Shown here: positions 1 to 11,400 of the stretch, piece by piece
Layout: each line of letters opens with the position of its first letter
How positions within the stretch are numbered: position 1 is the stretch's first letter
Assembly (NCBI RefSeq): GCF_028389875.1
Contig: NC_084682.1
Location: 4,102,001-4,166,000 of the forward strand
From: Rhea pennata
Taxonomy: Eukaryota; Chordata; Aves; Rheiformes; Rheidae
Direction of reading: 5' to 3'
Length of the DNA: 64,000 nucleotides
The notes under the pieces: generated by a model
The model's input: the letters and a program-made list of their open reading frames with translations, nothing else
Database searches by the model: none
Told to the model about the DNA's origin: nothing
Position numbers and translations under genes: made by a program

Positions 1-728
1 CAACCTGGCCTTGCTCCCGAAATCGGTGCTGAGAGCTCAGGCTGGGAGTTGCCACTGGAAATGGGGAAGATCTGCTCACCCGTGGGCGGGAGCCGCGAGG
101 AGCCACCACTAGACTCCAGAGTTAACGGGCGCTGCAGCCCAGCCAAGTTTCGCCTGCGGCAATTTCGTGGCCCTGCTAGTCCTGCTCATCCCATTGCGTG
201 GCGGCTCCGGGGGTGGCCGCAGCGCCCGTGGTGGGACGCCGAGCCCGCGGGCAACTCCCAGGCCCCGGATCCCGCGCCCAGCGCCGGCATTATCCGATTA
301 GGACGTTTGTTTAATTCGGGCACGAGCCGCCACCTGCGCCTGAGCCGCACGTTCCCGCGACCCGGCGGCCGGGGAAAAAAAAAATGACGTGTCGTAGGAA
401 CACACAAACTATCCGCGCTGATCTCGTTGCACCCGGGAGCTGTAGCTGCCGCTCTGCGCCCCACCGGCGACGGTGCCTCAGCAAAACGTGGTCTCATCCT
501 CCTGCCTCGCCGGAGCCAGCCCGAGGCTTCGGAGAACATCCGCAACCTGGAAACGGGGAGAAAAAACCCACCCCCTCCCCTTTTCATGGCGTTGAGAAGG
601 GCGAGCAGCAGTTACAGAGCCAAAGCTTTATTGGATCCAGTACTAAACACCGCATAAAAGTTGTGAGGGTGGAGAAGAGAACAACAAAAACAACCACGAA
701 AGCAGCGCAAGCCATCGGGGGCGACTTT

Positions 729-740
729 GCGCTGTCCGTG
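729..740 (+). promoter_or_regulatory. Possible RE1/NRSE half-site
   Basis: The 12-mer GCGCTGTCCGTG matches the left half of the REST-binding element exactly. The right half is only weakly matched (next bases CTCCTC). REST half-sites can bind weakly. The neighbouring genes are neuroendocrine, which makes it plausible but does not prove it. Confidence 0.3.
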
Positions 741-1424
741 CTCCTCCTGCCCACCCTGACCCAGCGCGGAAGGCAGTCACCCGGGCCAGGCTCGCGGTGG
801 CATTTTAACCAGGGCTCCCGCCGCGGCCCCCCGCAGCCGCCTGCCGACAGCGCAGCCCGGCTGGGGTAACTCCACGGGGCCAAAACAGAGCGTATGCAAA
901 CCAAAATAACGACCCCCCCCACCACCACCCCGGTGTTGGCCCGTTCAGAGACGGGGCTGACGGGTTTAAAAAGCAGCGCCCAGCCCCGCGCCGGGACCCC
1001 GGGGCGAACGGGCTCCGCGCGCTCGGCGGCTCCTTCCCAAGCGCCACCCGACGGGCTCGATCCCGTCCTCGAAAGGGTGCAAACGACCCGCAGAGCTGCA
1101 GGGACTGCCCAGCACCCTGCCAGAGCGCGCTGGCCGGGAAGCGGCACCCAAGGGAGACGCCCGGGGAGGAAGGCTGGCGCCAACGGGCGCGGATCGCCTT
1201 AAAAGCCACGGCTGCAGGCAGAACTTTGGGGAATCCTTCACTCCTTCAGCAGAACGCGGATCAGGCCCGAAGCGCTTCGCCAAAACCCTGCAAACTCCTA
1301 CTTGCCTAGTGCGAGTTTTTGTTCAGGCCTTCAAAGACTTAGGTGCTCCAGAGATGTCAAGTAATTTGATTTCTTTTTTCTCATCAGGCCTCGGAGGGAA
1401 GTTGTGCATCGCAGCAGCGAAGCG

Positions 1425-1531
1425 GCTGGGTGCACGGCCAACCCGCGGGTGCACCATCAAGTGCTGGGTGCACGGCCAACCCGCGGGTGCACCATCAAGT
1501 GCTGGGTGCACGGCCAACCCGCGGGCGCACC
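1425..1531. repeat. 38-bp tandem repeat, about 2.8 copies
   Basis: Units begin GCTGGGTGCACGGCCAACCC at 1425, 1463 and 1501. The first two are identical over 38 bp and the third breaks down after about 31 bases. Each unit contains two GTGCAC-like words. Confidence 0.9.
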
Positions 1532-1951
1532 GCGGCAGGCAGCCAGGCTCGCTGCGCGCAGCTGAACCACGAGCCCTCGCTCCCACGGGAGACAAGGTGC
1601 ACACGGGCGGCAGGAGGAGCTGCCGAGCTTGACGAGACAGAGTCATTTAAAAGCTTTTAGCGGCTGCCAGCACGCCGGGGCGGTGGGCGCCCCAGCCGCC
1701 CCCCTCCTCACTGGTGCTGCCGGCTTCTCCGGGCGCCTCTTCCCGAGCCCTGGCGTCTCCCGGCCCCCCCGTTTGGGGGGAGCGCGGGGGGAGCAGGGCC
1801 GCGGGGCGGCCGGGCGCCGTCTCGGCCTCCGTCAGCAGCGGGGACCGGAGCGGGCGCGCCGCGGGCCTGCAAAACACAGACGGGCGCGTCGGGGAGCGGA
1901 GCGGGGCGCAGCGCGGCCACGGAGCCGCCTTCACCTCCCCGGCGCCGCCGG

Positions 1952-2038
1952 TGTCTTTTTTCTTATTTTTTTTTCCTTATTTTCTTTTTCTTTTTTTTTG
2001 CACTCTTCTTTTCTTTTCTTTTTTATTTTTATTTTTTG
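1952..2038. repeat. T-rich tract with short TTTTC/TTTTA runs
   Basis: Almost pure pyrimidine with T runs and scattered A on the plus strand, hence A-rich on the RPH3AL strand just beyond its polyA signal. It is low-complexity sequence. Confidence 0.85.
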
Positions 2039-2100
2039 CACTGCAGAGCTCTGGGAAGAGCCGTGCCTGGCTCTAAGAGGCGCCTAGTGCTAGGGAAAAA

Positions 2101-2106
2101 TTTATT
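2101..2106 (-). terminator. RPH3AL: RPH3AL polyadenylation signal AATAAA
   Basis: Plus-strand TTTATT reads AATAAA on the gene's strand, 144 nt past the RPH3AL stop. Cleavage would fall at about 2075-2095. More A-rich AATAAA-like words lie in the homopolymer tract at 2010-2038. Confidence 0.55.
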
Positions 2107-2249
2107 CTCTTACAAAGCAGCTGGTCTGCTCCGCTTCAGCAGAAGCTGCCGCGGGCGCCGCTGCCTGCCCAGGGCAGGCGCGAGCTCCGGGCCTCGGCGG
2201 GGGCCTGGCCCCACCACCGCCGTCTCGGTGCCGAAGGTGACCGAGACCC

Positions 2250-2491
2250 TCACCCAGCGCGACCGCCGCCAGCGGGCTGCGCCCGTCCAGGGCAGCCAAG
2301 GGCTTGGCCAAAACCCACCGCGCCGAGAGCCAAAGGTGGGAGCGCTTCACGCCCCGCGAGGAACGGCGATTCCTCACCCGCGTCTGCCTGCTGGTCTGCG
2401 TCCTGCGAGGCTTGGGACCTCCCGTCCAGGGGCCTGTCGTCCAGGCTGGAGGAACTGAGCTCCGAATCGCTCTCGCTGTCGCTAGAAACCA
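2250..2491 (-). CDS. RPH3AL: RPH3AL terminal coding exon 6 (residues 205-284 and stop)
   Basis: The acceptor TTTTTCGCAG is followed by TG, which completes Val205. The exon then reads [19 protein letters not shown], strongly matching human VVSSDSDSDSDLSSSSLEDR. After that the tail is low-complexity and unlike the mammalian one, ending GGGRAG at a TGA in 2252-2250. The stop lies inside a good donor consensus (GG|GTGAGG, GT at 2253-2252), so an alternative splice to a further exon cannot be excluded. A polyA signal about 145 nt downstream supports termination here. Confidence 0.82.
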
Positions 2492-5400
2492 CTGCGAAAA
2501 ATACATCGGGCGGGTGGTGGTGGTGGGGGGGGACGAGGGAGAGGAGAGAGACAGTTATTCACAATGTTCATAACACTTACCAAACAGGGTGCCAGATGGA
2601 GCCAAATAAAACACGAGCAAACGCTGACTCGACGATCACGCTCTCCCTCTCCAAAAGGCGCCCTACCTGCAGTTCCTCCACAGCTGTTCGCACTTCCTCT
2701 CAAACACCATGTGCTTTTACTTTTTTTTTTTTATATATAATATATATAGAGAGAGACAATTTGCAGCTCAGCCGCGCAGGCTCCAGCGGTGCCAGCGCCC
2801 GAAGCAGACGGGCGAACCACCAGCGCTGCCCCGCCGGACGTGCCGGGGATCCCAGATCGCAGCCCAGGTCTCGGGGGGCACGGACGTGACGTCCAGGGGC
2901 CTGCTGCCCCGCCTCGAGGCCTCTTTCTTCCCGAATCCCGGCCCCTGCAGGGAGGCGCTTCCCGGCGGCGCGGCGAGGGCCCGAGCGCGGGGCTCCGGCA
3001 CCGCCCGGCCTCCCGGGGCTGCCGCGGCGCCGGCCGCGAGACCCGCTCATCCTTTCTTTGGCCTCACGGATTTGTAAAACGCATCGCTTTAGAACAGCTC
3101 CTTCCTCCGTGAATCCTTTAAAAACGCTGGAAGTGAGCGTTTATTTGGAGAAGGCCCCCGTGAATCAGCAGAGGTGACTCCCACCCGCCTCCCCTTCTGC
3201 CGCTCAGCAGCGCGAAGGGGTCCAGCACGGGAGGAGAAGGATGTTAACGACACGCGGGCACTCGCGCCGCAGGAACAGCCCTGCCGGCTCGCCTTCCCTC
3301 TGCTGCCAGTAAAAGCGCGTTTTACCCAATGCACCAACACTTCCCTTTAAGGTAATTTTTCTCCCCAGACTCCCAGACCTTCTGCTGGCACCTTCCAGAG
3401 CCCAGAAGTCATAAATCCGGTGTTCCAGCAGCGGCTGCTGTATCAGTAAGAGCGGCTGGACAGCTGTACTTTCAGCGGACGTAACAGATTCATCCCTCTC
3501 CAGCTCCAGCTGACTGAAAAAGCTCGTAAAAAGGAATTCGCTGAGCTCGAATTTGCAGGAAAAGCAAAACTCCTACGGGGCTGGGTGAGGGCACCGAGGC
3601 CCCACGCGAGGACGGCTTCGGCGCTGCCCAAAACCTCCGGAGAAGCCACCGGGGACCCCGCCACGGTGCCGCCGGGAACGTTCCCATGGCAACGGCTCAG
3701 GAAAAAAAAAAAAAAAAAAAAAAAAAACATGAGGAGGAAAACCGCAGGCGGCGGCGAACCCCACCCGCACGAGCGGCCGGCGGCGGGGCGCCCTTCGCCC
3801 GCGAGCGCGGGGCGCCCGGCCGACCCGTTCGCCTGCCCGGGCCGCGTCCCCGCGGCGCGCTCCTCGGAGGGAGGCTCGGTCGCCCGCCGTCGATCCGGTC
3901 GGCCTCGAGCCGCACAAGTCACGGCGGGGCGGGAGCGCGGCCGCGGCCCCGAGCCCCCTCCTCGCCGAAAGGCCGCTTCCCGCCGCGGCGCCGGGCAGGG
4001 AGCGCGGGGAGTCCCGCCGACCCGCGGCGGCAGCGATCCCGGGCGCCACGCGCGATCCCACGGCCTGCTTCACTCAAGGTCTCTACCTCGAAGAGCGGCG
4101 GCGCGAGCGCTGGAGCTCCTCAGCCTTCCGGCCTCCCCCGGCTCCGGCCTCAGCCCCGCGCGGGGCCCAGTCGATCCCCAGCTGCTTCTCCGAGACGCGC
4201 CTGAAGGCCAGCGCGGCCCCGCGCCCTCCGCGCCGCGGAGCTCAGCCCAGCTCCGGGCCCCAGGAGCGAGCTCGCCCTCCTCGTCCCACCCACGCCAGCT
4301 CCCTCCGCAGTCCCAGCAGAACGGCGGGGCCCGCAGGGAGCAGAAGGCGGCCGGGGGGGGACGGGACGGGACGGGACGGACACACTGAAGGACAGAGCCC
4401 TGCAGGACCAGGGCTAGCCCAGGCTCCACCAACGCACGCTCAAGCCGGGGCGGCACGCGGAAGACGCACCGTCCACGCGGAGACCCCGCGCCCGGTCAGC
4501 ACGCCTCCAAGAGCGCGCGTCCCCGCGAGCCACGGCAGAGGCCCCCTCCATCCCGCCGCCGGCCCGCCGGCTCCCCGGGCGAGGAGCAGACAACCAACCT
4601 TGGCGCCGGGCCCAGGTGAAGGAACGGCTGCTCCCAACGCCGTCCGCCGCCGGCGCGGCGGCCTCGCTTTGCCAAGGCTGCGAGTGCCGCTCGCTGGGTT
4701 TGCTGGCGCTCTTCGGCGGCGCGATGTACTTGGGCAGCGCTTTGTAGAACCAGGCGCCAGACCTCTTCCAAACCTGTTGGAGACAAGGACACCACCACCA
4801 CCACCACCACCTCAGGTCGGGGCTCCTCCCGCGGCCGGCACAGGTCTACGGGGCGTCGAGCCGGGCCGCCTCCCCCGCTCCGCCGTCCCCCCGCCGCCCG
4901 CAGCGAGCGGCAGGCACAGCTGGAAGGAGGGGGAGAGGGCGATGGCGCGAGCGCGCTTGAAAACCCCCGAGCAAGGAGAACCCCACTCCAATGACCCAAA
5001 GCCGCAGCACCAAACGAACCGAGCGCTCTGCGCTGGAACATCTCCTGGGAGGACACCTCTGCTCGCCAGCTCAGCTTTAACGCAGCTTGTGATGAAGGAG
5101 CGCTGTTAAGTATATTTAATACGGAGCCTGCCGTGAGCCGGAGGAAGGGGAGAGGATGGCAGCTCAGACAAAGAGAAATATTCTCTGAAAACACAATTTC
5201 TTTGTGCCTTCCAGGAGCGTAACAAGGAGTTAATGAGACAGCCAGGGCAAAAATAAGTTAATATAGTAAAAATACAATGGAGTAGTAGAAATGTTGCACT
5301 TCTGCTCAGAGTGAAGGAGCTCATACGTGTTTCTATTCCAAGTACTTCTATTCCAAGCTATAGCCACGTTTTAGCTGTAGCGTCGCCAGGATGCGACGGG

Positions 5401-8400
5401 CGCAAGTGCAGATATCCCCAATCACAGTAAGAATTTTGCAACCTGGGTTTTAGCTACAGGGCTTAATCAGGGGGCAGTGACAACCCCTGGCACCAGCCCA
5501 GAGCTGCTCTTAGAGAGGCACAAGGGAGGAAGAGGATCGCCCCCGTCTCCATCTCACTGCTACATCGCTCAGCCCGTCGCCCGGTTCATCGTCCAGAGCC
5601 ACCAGCATACGCAGCTGGGCAAAAGCACGGCGCGCTCCCGGCTCCTCCGGCGCGCAGGCGAGCGGCCGAGCAGCCGCCCAGCTCGGTCGAGGCACGAGCC
5701 GACGCGGCTCCCTCCGTCCCGCCGGCTCGCAGGCGAGCACGGCGCAGCGCCCGGCACAGACGCGGCCGGCGGAAGGGCCTCCGGCACCGCGGGGCTCGCG
5801 GCGCCGTCCCCGCGCCGCGGCAGGCCGGCTTCCCCGCCAGAACCACTGGGGTCGCGGCGAGCTCTCGTTACAGCCACCGCTCTCCGAACAGACCTTGCAG
5901 CATCTGTAATTTAATTTGAAGCACTGAAGAGACCTATTATCTTCAGGCGCGCTCCAATTCAGGCACACCATAAAACCAATCAGACACAGCAAGGAGGGCT
6001 GCAAGGAAAGGCTGGTCGCCCTCAGGTTTCTGCCGCTACCACAAAGCGAGCTCAGCTATGGAAAGAGTTAAATGATGCAGTAATACTGGTATAAAATTGA
6101 TTCTGTGCATACATATTCTCTTTAAACTGGTGCTTCTAATAGAGTTTGGTCTAATTACAGCAGTACTGAAATTTGTTTCGAGATCAGCTCTGCAATAGCT
6201 GCAGCAAGGTGCTCTCGCGTATAACAGCTCAGTGCATCTGCTCCCCGCCGGGCCAGCAGCGTGCGGCATCTGGAACGACCCGCGGTCCTCGCTGCGCTCT
6301 GCACGCGAGCGCGCGGGTTGGGTTTAGCGTCCGCGCGGCAAGGCGGATCGATGCTGCTGAGGCCAGCTTCGCTGATCGCAGGGGCGGCCCAGCAGCAAAG
6401 TTCTTACCAGATTTTAAATTAACGAAAGAAACCCAAAGCAATGCTTGGAAATTAGAGCTCCGGTTTATCAGCGGGAGCTTTGCTCCCACCAGACCAGGGT
6501 GAAATCCTGCCCCGCCAGCCGCCCGCGCGGAGCGGACCGGCGCGAGGGACAGCAAGCCGCTTCCAGGCACCCGCGACAACCCGCTTCTAAATAACATTCA
6601 TCCTCCTGAGAGAGGGGAGCAAACGCGCGCGTGTGCCTTCGCCCAAAGCCAGATACGAGAACGCCCGCGGGGCATCAGCTCGCTCCCGGCCCTTCTGCCC
6701 GCCCCAGCAGCCCCGTGGGGCAGGACGCCGGGGAGAAGAGCGGCTTTAGCAACAGACTCCTCCGGTTATCGCTCCAGACCGGCTGAACGGCCACAGCCAC
6801 GGCAAGTCCAGAGAGCTCAATGCAATTTCACAAGCCCGATAATATTCCCATTAAAGCTGCATCAAGCCATCATTATAACCGCAGGATGAGACCGTATGCA
6901 GACGGCCAGAAGCAGATGTGTCCTGTTATCCAGCGCGCTCGGGTGCAGCCTGCGAGCGGGACCGAACGGCCCTGCTGAGGAAGGAGCTGCTGCTCAAACC
7001 TCTCCCCCCTCTCTGCCCCCTTTTCCGAGCACGCAGATGCTGAAACGAGCTCCTGAAGAGCGCAAACGCGAGGGCTCGCGGCGCAGGGACGGGAGCCCCG
7101 GCAGCGCCCGCAGGAGCTGCCCCCGGCCAGCCGGGACCCCCGGAGGACGACGCTCGGGGGGGCTCTTCTCGGTGCAGCCGCCCCGCCGCGGGTCGGGCCC
7201 CGGCTCCCAGCGGAGGGGAAGGGGCCGCCGCGGACCCCCGCCGCAGACCCCCGCCGCCAGGCAGGAGGGGCGAGCGCCCTTCCGCTTCGCTCTTTGCATT
7301 CATCCGCCTTTTCCATAACACAGAGATTTCCAATCACATTATTTACAGCAATCTGTTGTCAGCTCCCACATTCAGCACTTGAGGATGAAGAAAATTAAAA
7401 GGCAGCGAAATTGCTGTTCAGAGCTTTGTTTCCGGAATAGCAAAATCCATTGCACCTCTGACCCCAGCGCCTCTCAAGCTGCAGTGGCTGCCAGCCTGCA
7501 GCGATTTACCATTCCCCTCTTAATCAGGCCTCTTTTTTTCCCGTGGCTCTATTCTAGAGGACACTATTTTGAGTCTAACCACTTGCTATCCCCCTCCAAA
7601 AATCATATGGTAGGCTATTGATGAGCGCTTTGAATTGCAAACAGGTGCACATCACTTCAGCTCAATCCAGAGTCACCCAAAATAAACGCCCCCCTCCATC
7701 CGCACGGTGCTTTGCCAGGAAACCATCGCGCCAGGCGGGAGCAACCCTGGGCCGCGCTGGTTTGCAGCGTTCGACACGGTGCGAGCACATACGTGAAAAG
7801 GGAAGCCCTGCAGGCACAGGGGGAGGAGACAAAGTGATTTTTCCAGAGCAGCAATCATCTTCCCTTGCATGGTTTATTGTGATAAACCAAGAAATGCAGC
7901 TGGCCATGAAAACGCTGTTTAGCGGAAGAGAAGAAATTAAAGGGAAAATGGAGCAGAGGAGGCAAATAAAAACTTCAGCAGGTCCCTGATAGCTAACACT
8001 CTCTTTGGTATTTCACAGGGTTTATAAAAAGCTATCTCCCCCCAACCTGCTTAAACTGTTTTCATTATCGCTACAGTTTTGGATGTGTCAATTCAAATGT
8101 AAATGTGCATGAACGCTTCCAAGAGGATTTTAATTACGATGATAGCATCGCTAATTATGGATATAAAAAATACATATATAAAGTGGTAATTCAGGAAGGT
8201 GCTTTGCAAAACCTGCCGGTATCAGTCAAAACAAGCCCGTGCAGAGTTAAACGGCCGCGCAGGGATTTGACAAAACGCAGCAGCTCGGCGCAGGAGGTGA
8301 TGGGCAGTTTTCAGCCACAGGCAATTCGCTCACGGCGGGCACCACGCGCTCTGCCGGCAGCTCCGCTCCTCCGACCTCGCTGCAGCGAGCCCGCCCGTGC

Positions 8401-11400
8401 CCCGCTTGGCCGGGGGGCTCGCTCGCTTTCCGCCCCGCGCCGCCGCGGGCTGCCGAGCGAGCGGCCCGGCTCACCGCAGACCCCGGGCCAGCGGGTGCTG
8501 CAGTCAGGCACCGGCCTCCCCGGTCGTGCCGGGGGACCCCGCACACGTGCACGGAGAGGCCTGCCCTAGGCAGGATGAGCCCACCCACCCTCCACGGTCG
8601 GACTCCAGAAGGGCAAGGAAGAGAGAAAGCAAGAAACGAAGCCAGAGAAGGAAATACAGCACGTGGGGAGTGAGGGAAGAAGAAAGGGAGCTTCTTGCCC
8701 CCCAAAGCAAACGTGACTTGACTGAATTTGCCCCTACCCTGGCTTGCCTGGACAGTAAAACATGGTCTGTACTTGCATTAACTCCACCAGCCTGAGAAGA
8801 TGCTGCAAAGTAAAATGTGCACAAAATCCTGGAAGAATAAAAGGTTATTTCTTCTTTTTCTTCCAGAGATGCTTCTGTAAACAGCCAGGACAAGCGGTAT
8901 CTGCAGTCAGGCCAGCGCTGGCCTAACGCAGGTCAGCTCTGCTTCAGTCCGGGCAGGAGAGACGCACTTACGGTGCAGGGGCATCGGGCAGCCCCGGGGA
9001 ACATTGCCAGGGGGCTGCCGTGCCCCCGGCCGCACAGCACGTCCCTGCCCGGGCCCCTCGGGCAGCTCGGGGCCCCTCGCCCGGGACGCAAGCGGCGGGC
9101 AGAATCCATTAATCACCTCCGCTCTCCAGAAATAAGACGCTGTCAGAGCAACTTGTTCCTCATTGCTATGCAGCGCAGCCTTCCCGGCGGAGGTTTTCAA
9201 GGAAACAGAAAGCAAAGAGCACTTCTGAGTGGCTGAGACTGGAATTTCCAGAGGGATCTGTAGGAAGCAGGTATTCGACTCCCACTGAAAAATCGATGTA
9301 AACAGCAGCTCGTCACCTCGGCCTTCGCTTTAACCTAGGGATACTCACGACTTAACGATAGCTGGTGCCAGCGCAGGTTCTGCCTACGCAGTAGAAGGGG
9401 GAAGATGACTGCAACGCGCCGCTGAACTTTCGCTAGCTTAAACCGAGCCTGCAGGTAGGAACAGCAGCAAGGGAGACGCCGAGCTGAAAGCTCCAGCCCG
9501 TACGAGCTCCGCCGCCGGCTCTGGCTGCTAGCCGGCCGCTAGCCCAGCCCCACCGTCCTGGCTTTAGCACCTGGCGGGCCACGCGGTGCACGGCAGAGGC
9601 TGACGGGGACAACCAGTCCCGGGCTCCCGTCCCGGCCAGGCGACGCTCGTCCGCCCCAGCCAACAGCAGTCAGTGGGTGCAGGCTCCCGCGCGACCTGCC
9701 CTTCCCGCTCCAGCGCCTGCCGGTCTCGCGTTGACGGGGCTCACGGGAACATCACGCCCAACGAGGGCTCAGAAATCCGCAGACTGGCGTCAAAGCGCTC
9801 CCGCGGACGGGATCACCCAGCCCGGCAACGTCCGCTCGCACCGCTCCTCCCGCCGCGTCCCGTCTCGTCGCGCCAGGCAAGGCCGCGCTAATTACACCGC
9901 GCTAATTACCGCCCGCCTCCGCCAAACGCCCGCTCGCTAGAGCGGGCCGAGTCCCAGGGCCGCAGCCCCGCGAGCCGGGGGCTTGGCCAGAGCTCTGTGG
10001 CCTGGCACGAGCCAACTTGAAGCACATGCTTGGCCGGCACGTGCTAGCAGAGGCCGCGTCCCGCCACGCCGCGCAGCGGGAACGGGCAGGAGGAAGGGCC
10101 GAACTGGCTCGTTACTGCATCCCACGACCCACGGTGCCCACGTGGGATGCTGAAGCTCCCTGTCCCGGACCCCAGCAGATGAGATGGGGCCAATACCCAC
10201 TCTCCGGGCAGGGGTTTTGAGGGTCATCAACAGAAGAAAGAGTATCTGATCCCATCGAGCAGACATCCATCTGCACTTGCTGAAGGCAGATATCCCCTCC
10301 AGCAAAGAGCGTGGCCAAATGGGTTTGCTCCAGAGCAGATGGCAGCACAAGACAGATCCAGACCACAGAAACAGACGGCAACGCGGAACTGGTCGTGAAC
10401 GCAAGCCCTGCAAAGAAACTGAGCTATTTTGCGCAAGCTCTGTAAACATGACGACACCTGAACCAGCTTTGGGGGCTGCACTAGTACCAGCCGTTGGCCT
10501 GGGGCCCAGAAGTCCCGTTTCTTTCTTACACAGAGTCTAATGGCAGATCTGATCAAAGCCAAAAGCAAGGACTCACTTTCCAGGCATTTGACCTGAAGTT
10601 TAGGACCGGGAGAGAAGATGAGGCTATTTTTCAGTTAGTCTAAGAAGGAAGCTTCTATCCATTTTCATCAGAGAAGCATTTTGGCCAGATTTCAGGTTTC
10701 ACAGAGGGAGAGAGCTCTGAAGGTTACTGCACCCTCGTACGCTGGCCACACATAACACTTACTGGACAGGTTAATGTTCTTCTCTGTCTAGTGACCACGG
10801 CTCCTCATTATTTTTATAAGAAATTGGAGGAAAAAAAAAAGGCAATTACAAAGCAAATACTGCAGCAAAGAGAAAAAAACACAAAGAACAGAAAAAACAG
10901 ATGAAGTCAATTTAATTCCACCCCCATTGCTCTGCACAACCCAGAGAATATCTTGACCTGCCTCACTCTCTATTCTGGGACCTCCATTTGGAATTCAAAA
11001 CATCTGGATGACTCAGCACAGTGAACTATCAGCAATACCCAGGGTGCTGGGGTACTCCTGCTGCCCTAGCGACGCTGCTGCTCAGAAATTAAAAGCAGAG
11101 ACGCGCAGCATCCATGGATTCCTCATCTTACCTTGGACATGAACTTTCCAAGTACCTGCACACAGACAATCCCCTCTTATTTAAAACCTGAGCAATGCTA
11201 AATTTCCACAACTACTATAAAAATCTTACCATCTCAAACACCTGCAGAAATGCTCTGGCTACGGTTAAAAACACACTTGAATGGATCTAGCAGAGCACCA
11301 GGTTCCAGGGCTGGCTGCAGTGGTCAGAAATAGCTGCTGCGCTGGAATGATGCTTAGGGACCCCCAAGCAAAAGTCCAACAGAAGTTGATGGAACAAGTG

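Larger units (their letters stand above)
1..2080. other. Intergenic flank downstream of RPH3AL, CpG-rich
   Basis: No supportable coding exon is seen on either strand. The CpG density at about 180-1240 resembles a promoter island. In human the next gene in this direction is DOC2B on the same strand, so this could be its distal promoter region, but no DOC2B coding sequence is visible. It also holds a 38-bp tandem repeat, an RE1-like half-site and a T-rich tract. Confidence 0.5.

Noticed and set aside
584-1209. Long minus-strand open frames in the left flank as a possible gene (up to 199 codons)
   Set aside because: They overlap other open frames on both strands, as expected in very GC-rich DNA. 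They show no known domain, no DOC2B similarity and no convincing splice sites.
3702-3727. Poly(A) tail of a retrocopy or SINE
   Set aside because: No recognisable body, promoter boxes or target-site duplication lies next to it.
3573-4388. Overlapping open frames of 160-270 codons on both strands between RPH3AL exons 5 and 6
   Set aside because: They are composed of Arg/Pro/Ala/Gly translations of CpG-rich intron, some running through the poly(A) tract as Lys runs. No conserved motif is seen.
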